A DNA stretch of 64,000 nucleotides from SZUA-35 sp963781035 (GTDB lineage: Bacteria > Actinomycetota > Acidimicrobiia > Acidimicrobiales > SZUA-35). The translations under genes were made by a program, and so were the position numbers. Below, in pieces: positions 40,865 to 50,195 of this stretch (position 1 is its first letter; the number at the start of each line of letters is the position of its first letter). Where the stretch lies: NCBI GenBank assembly GCA_963781035.1, contig CAWAEN010000005.1, positions 378,201 through 442,200 on the forward strand, in the 5' to 3' direction. Below the pieces are notes generated by a model. The model ran no database searches. It had not been told where the DNA came from and saw only the letters and a list, made by a program, of their open reading frames with translations.

Positions 40865-42412
40865 CTATCCGTCGTCCTTCGTCTGGTCACGGAGGAACCG
40901 GCGGAGGATCTTGCCGGAGGCCGACTTCGGGATCTCATCGGTGAACTCGACGAGCCGGATGTGCTTGTACGAGGCGACGTGGCCGGCGACGAACGACTGG
41001 ATGTCCTCGGTGGTGGCCTCCTCCCCCGGCTTGAGGACCACGAACGCCTTCGGCAACTCTCCCGCCTCGACATCGGGCACACCGATCACGGCGACGTCGG
41101 CGACGGCCGGATGGGTGACGATCAACGCTTCGAGCTCGGCCGGCGGGACCTGGAAGCCCTTGAACTTGATGAGCTCCTTGACCCGATCGACGATGTACAT
41201 GTGACCGTCTGCGTCGATCCGTGCCACATCGCCCGTGTGCAGCCAGCTATCCGAGTCGATCGTGGCCGCGGTCGCCTCAGCGTTGTTCAGGTAGCCCTTC
41301 ATGACCTGCGGGCCCTTGATCCAGAGCTCGCCCTCCTCATCGACACCCAGGTCGTTGCCTTCCGGATCGACGATCCGACAGAGCGTGTTCGGGGCCGTGA
41401 CACCGTTGGAGCCCGGCTTCGAGTCCTCACCGACGGTGGCATGGCTGATCGGGCTGAGCTCGGTCATGCCGTAACCCTGGACCACGGCGGCTCCGATTCG
41501 TGCTGCCGCCTCCTCGGCCAGGTCGGCACCGAGCGGGGCGGCTCCGCAGAACACCTTCTTGAGACTGGAGATGTCGAAGGCATCGACCGCCGGATGTTTC
41601 GCCAGGCCGAGCACGATCGGGGGGACGGCGAAGAACTGCGTCACCCCGTACTTCTGGATGAGCTCGAGCCCCTGTTCCATGTCGAACCGAGGCATCGAGA
41701 CGACGGTGACACCGTTCGACAGCAGCCCGTTCATCAACACCTGCATGCCGTAGATGTGGAAGAACGGCAGGACGGCCAGAGCCACTTCACCGTCTTCGTA
41801 CATGATCATCGAGTCGCTCTGGACCAGATTGGCCACGCAGTTGTGATGCGTCAGCATGACGCCCTTCGGAAGGCCTGTCGTGCCGCTCGAGTACGGCAGT
41901 ACGACGACGCTCTCTCGAGGGTCGATCGGCACTTGGCCGGCGGGCTCACCGAAGAGGCCATCGAACGACGGCTCGCCGATCACGACCATCTCGTCGGCGG
42001 GACTTCCCTCCATCGCTTCCTTGGCCGTCTCGGCGAACATCGGCACGGTGATGATCATCGTGGCAGCCGCGTCGTTGAGCTGGAAGCGCACCTCCTCTGC
42101 CCCGTAGGTGGGGTTGACGGTGGTGATGGTGCCCCCACACGTGGCGACAGCGTGGAACACCACCGCATACTCGGGGATGTTCGGCGCCATGATCGCCAGC
42201 GTCGAACCCGGTCCGAAACCACGGGCCTGGAGTCCCCCGGCAAGGCGAGCGATGGCGTCGGCCAGCTCGGCGTATGTGTACGTCCGACCGGTCGGACCGT
42301 CGATCATCGCCGGGCGATCGGGATGAGCGGAGGCATGCCGCATCACGAACTCGGTCAGCGGCACTTCGGGGATCTCGACATCGGCGAGCGGGCTGGTGAA
42401 GACGTATGTCAT
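40865..42412 (-). CDS. AMP-forming acyl-CoA ligase (4-coumarate-CoA-ligase-like), 515 aa
   Basis: ANL-superfamily enzyme. A3 P-loop YSSGTTGLPKGVML near 170, A5 GYGMTELSP near 315, A7 HTGDVARIDADGHMYIVDR near 395, A8 KELIKFKGFQVPPAELE near 415, A10 Lys in KSASGKILRR near 505. Activates an aromatic or fatty carboxylate as AMP then CoA ester. ATG 42412 begins MTYVFTSP; the DNA around this start is part of a 69-bp direct repeat shared with the GNAT gene. Intact. Confidence 0.93.
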   Translation of the reverse strand: MTYVFTSPLADVEIPEVPLTEFVMRHASAHPDRPAMIDGPTGRTYTYAELADAIARLAGGLQARGFGPGSTLAIMAPNIPEYAVVFHAVATCGGTITTVNPTYGAEEVRFQLNDAAATMIITVPMFAETAKEAMEGSPADEMVVIGEPSFDGLFGEPAGQVPIDPRESVVVLPYSSGTTGLPKGVMLTHHNCVANLVQSDSMIMYEDGEVALAVLPFFHIYGMQVLMNGLLSNGVTVVSMPRFDMEQGLELIQKYGVTQFFAVPPIVLGLAKHPAVDAFDISSLKKVFCGAAPLGADLAEEAAARIGAAVVQGYGMTELSPISHATVGEDSKPGSNGVTAPNTLCRIVDPEGNDLGVDEEGELWIKGPQVMKGYLNNAEATAATIDSDSWLHTGDVARIDADGHMYIVDRVKELIKFKGFQVPPAELEALIVTHPAVADVAVIGVPDVEAGELPKAFVVLKPGEEATTEDIQSFVAGHVASYKHIRLVEFTDEIPKSASGKILRRFLRDQTKDDG

Positions 42413-42461
42413 GGTCGGGAATGGTGCACCAATCACGCCACTCGAACAAGCGCGCCTGCTG
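42393..42461. repeat. 69-bp direct repeat, copy A (start region of the acyl-CoA ligase)
   Basis: Matches copy B at 43208-43276 with 3 mismatches in 69 bp, same orientation, 815 bp apart. It covers the first seven codons of the acyl-CoA ligase and 49 bp upstream. Read on the minus strand, both copies place an ATG and MT[Y/H]VFT at the same point, so both downstream genes use a duplicated translation start. Confidence 0.92.
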
Positions 42462-42531
42462 CGAGGCGAGCAAGGCAGAGCGTGACCTCACCACAGTCCG
42501 GGAACTTCCGCCCAGAATCAAAGGGAACCCA

Positions 42532-42624
42532 GGCCGAGCTGCAGCCGTGGCTGGTTTGGTCGAGTTTGATGCCATCAATGGTCACATCGCCGACGGCTAT
42601 TTGACACCCCAGCGGCATCTGATC
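42532..42624 (+). pseudogene. Remnant of a 13E12-family HNH endonuclease gene
   Basis: About 31 codons read GRAAAVAGLVEFDAINGH then IADGYLTPQRHLI, nearly identical to the 13E12 gene at 43367 (LVEFEAINGH, ITEGYLTPQRQLI). The rest of the gene is missing: the next bases belong to the end of the GNAT gene on the other strand. Together with repeat copy A upstream this looks like a truncated tandem copy of the larger 13E12 locus. Confidence 0.75.
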
Positions 42625-42627
42625 CGT

Positions 42628-43227
42628 TCACACTGCGAGTCTCATCATGGGCTTGTGCCCGGCTCGACGTTGCACGACGTCGAAACCAAGGCCGGCGAAC
42701 GTCGTGGCGAGCCCGGTGTAGACGACGGAATCCGACTTGAGCTCGTTGGTGTCCCATGGATAGCCCTCGACAACCGTGCCGCCCTGCTCTCGAACGAAGT
42801 CGATCGCTGCGCCGATCAACACCCTTGTCAGACCCTTGCCCCGATGGCGCGGCCTCACCACGAAGCATGGAAGCGACCAGACACCCTCGATGTCGAGGTC
42901 GGTCTTGAAGTAGCGCGAGTTGGCCAAGCCGGGCAGAGCGACGCGGGGCATGATTCGGCACCACGCCACGGGATCAGCATCGTCGTAGGCCAGCAGCCCC
43001 GGCGGTGGGCCGGCTTCGACGAGCTCACGGAACGCTCGTCGGTTCGATGCGCGGCCCCCTCCCTTGCAGCCCTCACCCCAGGCGGCGCTGGTCGGACAGG
43101 TCCAGTACATGCACCAGCATCCGCCGATCCCACTCTTGCCGAGGACAACAACGAAGTCGTCGAAGCGATCTTGCGTGAGCGGCTCCACGCGATAGCTGTT
43201 GATCGTCCTGGTGAAGACGTGTGTCAT
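42628..43227 (-). CDS. GNAT-family N-acetyltransferase, 199 aa
   Basis: Acetyl-CoA binding motif A VRPRHRGKGLTRVLI near 125 (R-x-x-G-x-G/A form). The C-terminal half has the usual beta5-beta6 pattern, ending in MRLAV. The N-terminal MTHVFTRT shares its DNA with the ligase start (repeat copy B). Cys-rich WCMYWTCP near 35 is unusual for GNATs. Acceptor not known. Intact. Embedded between two 13E12 sequences. Confidence 0.8.
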   Translation of the reverse strand: MTHVFTRTINSYRVEPLTQDRFDDFVVVLGKSGIGGCWCMYWTCPTSAAWGEGCKGGGRASNRRAFRELVEAGPPPGLLAYDDADPVAWCRIMPRVALPGLANSRYFKTDLDIEGVWSLPCFVVRPRHRGKGLTRVLIGAAIDFVREQGGTVVEGYPWDTNELKSDSVVYTGLATTFAGLGFDVVQRRAGHKPMMRLAV

Positions 43228-43276
43228 GGTCGGGAATCGTGCACCAATCACGCCACTCGAACGAGCGCGCCTGCTG
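43208..43276. repeat. 69-bp direct repeat, copy B (start region of the GNAT gene)
   Basis: Partner of copy A at 42393-42461. It holds the GNAT start codon, its first codons and 49 bp upstream on the minus strand. The DNA between 43277 and the 13E12 start at 43367 has no other gene and probably holds the promoters of both divergent genes. Confidence 0.92.
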
Positions 43277-43366
43277 GGAAGTGCGCCTGTCCAGTCGATT
43301 GTCGACCTTTCTGCCGTCGCCGCTGACCCTCGTCGAGTGTCACACCCCCTGCGTAGTGTTGTTTGT

Positions 43367-44644
43367 ATGGCTTTGGCGGAGATACCGACACATGAGAGGT
43401 GCGGGCGACGCTCGATTCGTGATGTCCGCGCCGCTGGTCTCGCTTCGGTGGCAAAGCTGGCCGAAGCAGAACGCCTCCGAGCCGAAGCCATCTCTGGCCT
43501 CGTCGAATTCGAAGCCATCAACGGCCACATCACCGAGGGCTACCTCACCCCACAACGCCAACTCATCCACGCCGCCGGCCTCTCCGAGACCGAAGCCAAC
43601 CGAATGGTCCGCCTGGTCCACTTCTGCACCGCCCATCCCTCGGTCGCTGGCGAGCTTGCGGAGGGCTTGATCACGGTCGAGCATGCCGACGCGTTGTGCA
43701 AGCTGGCTGCGCAGGTCGATGCCGGCGAGTTCGCCGATGCGTTGCCTGATCTTCTTGGTGCTGCGGTTGGTGTGGAGTTGTCGGTGTTCTGCGACCGCAT
43801 CCGCACGTGGCGCTGGCGTATCCAGCCAGAGATCACCGATGAGGATCTCGACGCCGTCTACGAAAACCGGTCGCTCACCATGCAACCCGGCCTGTTCGGC
43901 GGGATGAAAGGCAACTTCCAACTCGATGCCGCCGGCGCCGCCGTCGTGGCCGACGCTCTGCAGACACAGCCCGATCCTCTCGATTCGATCGAGGGTCCCC
44001 GCACGCTGCGCCAGCGCCAGGCAGACCGATTGGTCGAGCTGGCTGCCATGGCCGGCCTGATCGACAACGACATCGCGACCGCCGACCCCGAAGATGAACC
44101 TGCGGGTGCACGTCAGCAAACTCGGCCCACCGTCGACGTCATCATCGACCTGCCCACACTGTTGGGTGTCGACTTCTCGCTCGATGATCACCGCACGTCC
44201 GATGGTGACGTTGATTGGGAATCCATCGAAGCCTCTTTCGCCCTCACCGGCCCGGCGCCACGACGGGTGATGCAGCAGTTCTTCTGCGATGCGTCATGGC
44301 GGACCCTCATCACTTCTGGTGGATCGATCGTCTTGGACTACACCCACGCCAGACCCGAGATCAACCGGGCCCAACGCCGAGCCGTCCAACGCCGAGACCG
44401 ACACTGCCAATTCAAAGGCTGCGACCGCCACTGGGGAGAGTCGTGAGCGCAGCGAGCGACTCTGAGCAACCCGCAGGGTCGCCGATGGTGTGATGTCCAC
44501 CACCTACGCAGCAAAGAAGACGGTGGCTGGGATCTGTTCGACAACCTCGTCCTGTTGTGCCGTCGCCATCACACCATGGTCCACCAGCAGGGCTGGCAGC
44601 TGTGGCGCGACACCGACGGACGAATACACACCACCACCCCCTAG
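43367..44644 (+). pseudogene. 13E12/DUF222 HNH endonuclease, interrupted by a 54-bp insertion
   Basis: DUF222 N-terminal domain (residues ~30-310) with LVEFEAINGHITEGYLTPQ and HPSVAGELAEGLITVEHADAL. The C-terminal HNH zinc domain begins RRDRHCQFKGCDRHW. There a 54-bp segment (44435-44488) intrudes; it has an in-frame TGA at 44444-44446, so the protein stops at 359 aa, before the metal site. Removing it restores HWCDVHHL with LVLLCRRHHTMVH up to TAG 44642-44644, about 408 aa. 13E12 proteins are known repeated elements in actinobacteria. Start ATG 43367. Confidence 0.85.
44435..44488 (+). mobile_element. 54-bp palindromic insertion inside the HNH zinc site
   Basis: Both sides of the insert read TGG (44432-44434 and 44486-44488), and joining them gives the exact HNH sequence cac-tgg-tgt-gat. 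The insert contains GAGTCG and CGACTC arms (6 bp stem, 13-nt loop) and a second short hairpin (ACCC-GCA-GGGT). Its length is a multiple of three, but it carries a TGA in frame. I read it as a small palindromic element; a duplicated TGG is consistent with, but does not prove, insertion. Confidence 0.6.
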
Positions 44645-44744
44645 CCAAGGGGAGTGGTGACGGAGCAGGCGGAAGCACAGCGGGCAGAGCTCGTCGACCC
44701 GAGTCGCCGGGGTCCCATCCGCGCAGAACGCTCTGGTTGCCGCG

Positions 44745-45158
44745 TCAATCCAGTTGGTAGCTGTCGATCACCCCGGTGGCGTGGGCTCGCTCGATGATCT
44801 CGAGGCCGAGCACTGAGAAGGCGAAGTAGACGACCGCTCCACCGAGGAGCGCCCAGCCCCAAGTGAATCCGATGATGCCGGCGACGATGCCGAGGAGACC
44901 GAAGACCGGGGCGGCAAGGCCGCTGAACCCGAAGCCGATCTTGACGAACGAGGTCGTGACCGGCGACCGCCGCCACAGTCCGAGCGACCATGCCAACGTC
45001 GACGTGATGGACAAGACAACGGCGATCCAACTCATCGTTCCGATCCAACGGTTGACGAGGGCGAAGACCGAACTTCCGACCAGCATCAGAATCGCCAACA
45101 CGTTGAGGTCGCTGGCTGCTGCTTCACGTCGTTGTTCGTCGCTGAGTGCCTCGGCCAC
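44745..45158 (-). CDS. Small four-helix membrane protein, 137 aa, function unknown
   Basis: Cytosolic N-terminus with Glu/Arg-rich helix (residues 1-18), then four hydrophobic helices at ~19-37, 42-60, 70-92 and 98-117, ending in a short polar tail. No catalytic or binding motif seen. Intact. It diverges from the DUF3179 lipoprotein with 97 bp between. Confidence 0.6.
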   Translation of the reverse strand: MAEALSDEQRREAAASDLNVLAILMLVGSSVFALVNRWIGTMSWIAVVLSITSTLAWSLGLWRRSPVTTSFVKIGFGFSGLAAPVFGLLGIVAGIIGFTWGWALLGGAVVYFAFSVLGLEIIERAHATGVIDSYQLD

Positions 45159-45255
45159 GCCGGCAACCTACCGATCGGGTCGAGCGAGGAAGCAACCGAG
45201 ATGAACATCTCCCGAACACGGGAAGCCCGCCTCGTGACGCTGGTTGCATGTCGCC

Positions 45256-46657
45256 ATGGGACACCTCCGCCACGTCATCGCTGTTGCGCTCGGTGTCTCG
45301 CTCCTGGCCGGGGCGTGCACAACCGAGGATCTCGGCCGACCGCGCATCGGCGGAGATCCCGCCACTCGTTGGCGGCGAGACCATCGACTACGGGCCGCCA
45401 CCAGACGCTCCGATCGGCCGACTCGAACCGGAGCTCGTCGTCCTGCTCGACGAGTTCGACTCGTCGTTCAGCCTCGGACTCTCGACGCTCACGACCGACT
45501 TCGAGACCGGAGCAGCTCCAGCAGATCGTCGAGCTCGGCGATCCGCGCATCCTGTGGGTGTTGGCCGACCTGCTCCGATTCCCCCTCGACGGCCGGCTGA
45601 GCAGCGACCGACGTCGTCGCCGCCTTCGAGGCGTCTGAGCGGGGCCGACATCGGCGGCGACGGCAACCCGTGGACGAATGCGACGAACCTCTGATCGCCT
45701 GGGATCTACCGGCGTTCCCCGGATATCTCGACGTGAAGCGGGCACTGTTCACGACACTCGAACCCAGGTGGGAACCGTTCTTCGACGAAGCGGCAGATGT
45801 CGATTGGCGTCATGTCGGGTGGGGCGGTGTGCTCATCGACGATCGCGTGCTGGCTGACGGCGAGGGCTGCGAGCGGGGCTGCATACCGGCCCTCGACGAC
45901 CCGACCACGACAGGGGCAGCCGGTGGCGACTGGTACCCGGACGACGAGCTGGTGTTCGGCATCGAGATCGACGGGGAGGCTCGGGCCTATCCCAAGAACA
46001 TGATGGAAGTACACGAGATGGTCAACGACACGCTGGGCGGCCGACGGATCGCAGTGCCCTATTGCACGCTCTGTGGATCGGCCCAGGCCTTCCTCACCGA
46101 CGACTCGCTTTCCATGCGAACGTCCGGCCTGCTGATCCGCTCCAACAAGATGATGTTCGAGCTCGGCACGATGTCGTTGGTCGACACCTTCCTCGGCGTC
46201 GGCACATCAGGGCCGCTGCAGGGACGGCAGTTCGAACAGGTGTCGGTGGCCACCTCGACCTGGGGTGCGTGGAAAGCAGCGCATCCCGACACCACGATCC
46301 TCGCCGAGGACGGAGGGATCGGGAGGAGCTACGCAGCCGACCCGCTGCGCGGCCGAGACGACAACGGACCGATCTTCCCGGTCGGCGCCGATCGACGATC
46401 GGCTCCCCGTCCAGCAGCTGGTGCTGGGTGTCGAGACCGGCGACGGCCAGGCCGTCGCCATTCACGTCGACATCGCCAGAGCCACCCTGCAGTCCGGAAC
46501 GCCGGTCTCGGTCGCCGACCTCACGATCGAATTGGCAGGAGACGGCATCACGGCAGTTCGAGCCGACGGAACAGACGCCGGTGGGCACGAGGCCTTCTGG
46601 TTCGCCTGGAGCCAGTTCCAACCGACAACCCTCGTGTGGCCGATCGACTTCGAGTGA
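45256..46657 (+). CDS. DUF3179-domain lipoprotein, frameshifted
   Basis: A lipoprotein signal ends LLAGAC (Cys21). A poorly defined segment of about 120 residues spans several shifted frames (EIPPLVGGETIDYG, EPELVVLLDEFDSSFSLGLSTL and QIVELGDPRILWVLADLLRF are recognisable). Then comes DUF3179: GWGGVLIDDRVLADGEGCE, VFGIEIDGEARAYPKNMM, NDTLGGRRIAVPYCTLCGS (CxxC) and HEAFWFAWSQF. Its biochemical role is unknown; the CTLCGS motif suggests metal or redox chemistry. Four frame shifts (near 45350, 45510, 45600, 46390). About 465 residues. Confidence 0.75.
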
Positions 46658-46724
46658 GGCAGGAGATCGACTCAAGCACCTCGCCCGCCTCCGGAAGCTA
46701 GAATTCCGAGCGTTGTGTGGTGAC

Positions 46725-46742
46725 AGCAGCGTGTTCGCTGCT
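46725..46742 (+). promoter_or_regulatory. Small hairpin in the leader of the FN3 protein gene
   Basis: AGCAGCG and CGCTGCT pair perfectly around a TGTT loop 25 bp before the start codon at 46768. It may affect mRNA stability or translation. No T-tract follows. Confidence 0.35.
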
Positions 46743-46767
46743 CGAAGAGGGAGTATGGGGCGGGAGT

Positions 46768-49189
46768 ATGGGCGTGCGGAGTCAATGGAAGCGTTTCACT
46801 CGAGGCGGTCGTCGCGATGCTGGCGCTGTCGATCGTTGCGTCGATCGGAGCTGTCTCAACCGTCGGCGCAGAGATCGAGGGACCACCCACCACGTCCTGG
46901 GGGGTCGACACACTGCTCACCGGCACGCAGAACGACAGCATCAAGTCGTACGTGTTCGCCATCGAACAGATCGGCGATCGCATCTATGTCGGCGGCCGAT
47001 TCGGTGATGTCACGTCCGACAACGCCTCCTTCGCACAGCCGTACCTGGCTGCATTCGATGCCAACACCGGTGTCTGGATCAGCTCCTTCACCCCGAACCT
47101 CAACGGCTCGGTGAACGCCCTTCAGGCATCGCCGGATGGCTCACGATTGTTCGTTGGCGGCGACTTCTCATCGGTCAACGGTCAGTCAGCGAACATGCTC
47201 GTCGCACTCGACCCCACCACGGGCGCCGTCGATTCCGGATTCGCCGGTCAGCTCACCAGCGCCACGGTCGTCCGAGATTTCCATCTCGACGGCCAATGGC
47301 TGTACGTGGTCGGCGGGTTCAACGGAGTGAGCAGCCCGATCGGCAACAACTTGGCCCAGCGAGCAGCACGTTTCGACTGGCAGTCCGGCAACCACGACCC
47401 GAACTGGCGTCCGATGGTCACCGGTGGCACCCCATGGGGAGTGTCGGTTTCGTCGGCCGACCGCGTCTATCTGGCCGGTGATTTCACGACGGTCGGCGGC
47501 AATTCGGTGACCGGCGGTTTTGCTGCGGTCACCAAGACCGACGCCACCTATGTGCCGCCCTCGGAACCCTTCCCCATCAACACCACGAACACCGGTCGCC
47601 AGTATCTCTACGACGTCGAGGTCGTGAACGGGTACATCTTCGTCGGCGGCAGCGAGCACTTCGTTGCGGTCCTCAACGAGTCTGATCAGTCCCTCCACCG
47701 CTTCCACTACTCCCGTCCGAAGGGCGACTTCCAGGATCTCGAAGTCGTCGGCGACCGCGTCTACGCCGGTTGTCATTGTCGGGCAGACGCCGTCATCGAC
47801 AGTTCAGACGACGTGTTGTGGTTCAGCCCTCCGCCGGCCGGCGTGCAGAACGGCACCGTCGACATCACCAATGACAACACCTGGATCACGGCGTTCAGCG
47901 CCGTCACCGGCGAGGTCGACGGCAGCTTCAACCCCCCGATCACCGCCTTCAAGTCCGGAGTCTGGGCCATCCACGGATCCTCCGACGGATGCCTCTGGGC
48001 CGGCGGCGACATCACAGGATCAGCAGGGCAACCGTCAGACAACCTGATCCGGCTCTGTGACCCGGCGACCCTCGACACCGAACGGCCATCGGTCCCCGGG
48101 GCGCCACAAGAGGTCGCTCAAGGAGTCGACTCGGTCGACCTCACGTGGCTCGCCAGCACCGACAACGTCGCTGTCACCGGCTACAACGTCTACGACAACA
48201 CCACCAACCAGATCGTCGCCACCAGCGCAACCAACAGCGTCACGGTGACCGGCCTCACCGGCACCAACACCTTCTACCTCAAGGCGTTCGATGCCGCCGG
48301 CAATCTGTCGTGGCGTTCCGGCACGACGACGATCGTCATCGGCCCGGCGGCCGACACCCAACGGCCGTCGGTCCCCGGCATGCCACAGGAAGTCTCCCAG
48401 GGGGCCGACACCCTCGACCTCACGTGGAACCCGAGCACCGACAACGTCGCCGTCACCGGCTACAACATCTACAACGCCGACACCAACCAGATCGTCGCCA
48501 CCAGCGCAACGAACAGCGTCACCATCACCGGGCTGACACCGGGCACCCTCCGCTACTACGGCAAAGCCTTCGACGCCGCAGGCAACCTCTCGTGGCGATC
48601 AGGAACCCTCACCGTCAACTTCGCCGGCGGCGCCGACACCGAACGACCCTCGGTCCCCGGCATGCCACAGGAGGTCTCCCAGGGGGCCGACACTCTCGAC
48701 CTCACGTGGAACCCGAGCACCGACAACGTCGCTGTCACCGGCTACAACATCTACAACGCCGACACGAACCAGATCGTCGCCACCAGCGCAACGAACAGCG
48801 TCACCATCACCGGGCTGACACCGGGCACCCTCCGCTACTACGGCAAGGCCTTCGACGCCGCAGGCAACCTCTCGTGGCGATCAGGAACCCTCACCGTCAA
48901 CTTCGCCGGCGGCGCCGACACCCAACGACCGTCCACCCCCACTGCGTTGACCGTCGCCGGAGTCGGCACCGGTTCGGTCGATCTCGCCTGGAACCCGAGC
49001 ACCGACAACGTCGCCGTCACCGGCTACAACATCTACGACTTCGCCAACAACCAGATCGTTGCGACGTCACCCGGTCCGTCCACGACGGTCACCGGCCTCA
49101 CCGGAACCAACACGTTCTACGTGAAGGCATTCGATGCCGCAGGCAACACGTCGTGGCGTTCGAACACGGTCACGTTCACCGTGCAGTGA
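46768..49189 (+). CDS. Secreted protein with beta-propeller-like repeats and four FN3 modules
   Basis: A signal peptide (SIVASIGAVSTVGA) follows a short Arg/Lys-rich start; one shift near 46805 separates the first ~12 codons from the rest. Residues ~30-415: repeats with VGGDF- and VYVGG/AGDFTTVGG motifs, similar to delta-60/beta-propeller modules that bind or scaffold other proteins. The C-terminus is four fibronectin type III modules (each about 93-94 residues, motif TDNVAVTGYN). Two of these are almost identical in DNA. It is exported, surface-associated or released; substrate or partner unknown. No anchor motif seen. Confidence 0.82.
48075..49186 (+). repeat. Four tandem FN3 modules (279-282 bp units)
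   Basis: Units begin at 48075, 48354, 48636 and 48918 (279, 282 and 282 bp spacing). Units 2 and 3 are nearly identical in DNA, while units 1 and 4 are more diverged. This indicates recent internal duplication of one module. It is coding throughout, so not a CRISPR or intergenic repeat. Confidence 0.93.
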
Positions 49190-49913
49190 CGGGCGTGACG
49201 TCGGCGAAGGCCGAGAACCACGACTCATAGCCGAGGTCGTTCGGATGGAAACGATCGCCCGCCGACCGGCCCCGCCAGCCGGGAAGGTGGGCATCGACGT
49301 CGGCGACCACGAGGCCGGACCGATCGGCCTCGGATCTGATGACCTTGTTCAAACGCTTGGCCAAGAGGCTGCCCTTGGCCGGCAGCGTGGCCAGGACTGC
49401 TTCGTCCGGAAGCCGGGAAATGAGTGAGTGCATCGAGCTCTCGATGCGCGAGAACGACCCTCCCCTGGCGAAGTCATTGCTTCCAACCGTGCACGTCACC
49501 AGTTGGATCGGCCGTGCGATCGCTCGCAACGCCGGTAGCTGCACCCGGAGAACGTCGTCGATGCGGGCACCCGAGCGCGACAAGTTCACGATCCTTGCCG
49601 GTCGGTTGCGTCGTTGCTGGGACTCGTGGAGGACCAGATGGTGCACCCACGATTGCTGGACAGACGACGCACCCACGGCCTGGCTCAACGAATCGCCGAG
49701 TACGACCATCAACGGGCGTTCGTCATGATCGGGCATACCGAGCGCAGCCTCGGCCTCCAACCGCCAGAAGTGGGCGTGGGCTGCGATCTGGTCTCGAGTG
49801 GCACGAATTCCCGGCACGATCGGCGCGAACGCACGAATGAGCGGCCCCGGCGTCGGAGGGCGAAGTGCCTCGGCAACGCTCGGATCCGAAAGGGGTGTCG
49901 TCACCTGGTCCAT
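49176..49913 (-). CDS. SGNH/GDSL-type hydrolase, 245 aa
   Basis: Block I GDSLS near residue 71 (nucleophile Ser), block III GSND near 143, block V DRFHPNDLGY near 225 with catalytic Asp-x-x-His. These are the SGNH esterase/lipase landmarks. No signal peptide is evident with start ATG 49913. It overlaps the FN3 gene tail to tail by 14 bp. Substrate unknown. Confidence 0.88.
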   Translation of the reverse strand: MDQVTTPLSDPSVAEALRPPTPGPLIRAFAPIVPGIRATRDQIAAHAHFWRLEAEAALGMPDHDERPLMVVLGDSLSQAVGASSVQQSWVHHLVLHESQQRRNRPARIVNLSRSGARIDDVLRVQLPALRAIARPIQLVTCTVGSNDFARGGSFSRIESSMHSLISRLPDEAVLATLPAKGSLLAKRLNKVIRSEADRSGLVVADVDAHLPGWRGRSAGDRFHPNDLGYESWFSAFADVTPVTAR

Positions 49914-49940
49914 GTTGGGTGACCATCGGCGGTCGGAAGC

Positions 49941-49972
49941 CCGTATTGAGACAGCCCCGTATCGAGACAGCC
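49941..49972. repeat. Tandem 16-bp repeat upstream of the SGNH gene
   Basis: Two copies of CCGTAT[T/C]GAGACAGC plus C at 49941-49956 and 49957-49972, one mismatch. It lies 28 bp upstream of the SGNH start and could be an operator or a promoter-associated repeat. The 282-bp gap 49914-50195 holds nothing else I can identify. Confidence 0.45.
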
Positions 49973-50195
49973 GAGAAGACGGAATGCCCCCTCCGAGAAC
50001 CGGATGGTCCGATGGGCTCCGCCAGCCCACCGGACCAGCCAGACACGTGCACTCCGTCCTACCGGTTGGTCCGCCCCGTGCATCGCCCGATCAGCACGGA
50101 GTGAGATTGCTTGCACGAGCAAGTGTGGTGCGACGTCGTCGCGCGATCTGTGAAGCACCTCACAGAGGCCGATGTTTTCGTCGACCGGCAGTCGA

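Noticed and set aside
40574..42604. 676-codon open frame on the plus strand
   Set aside because: It is antisense to the intact acyl-CoA ligase and amidase genes, and has no family motifs.
44444..44446. In-frame TGA in the HNH gene as a second selenocysteine
   Set aside because: The TGA lies in an inserted 54-bp segment, not at a redox site, and removing it restores a normal HNH motif.
48354..48917. CRISPR-like repeated units
   Set aside because: Units are 282 bp, contiguous, in one reading frame and code for FN3 modules; there are no spacers.
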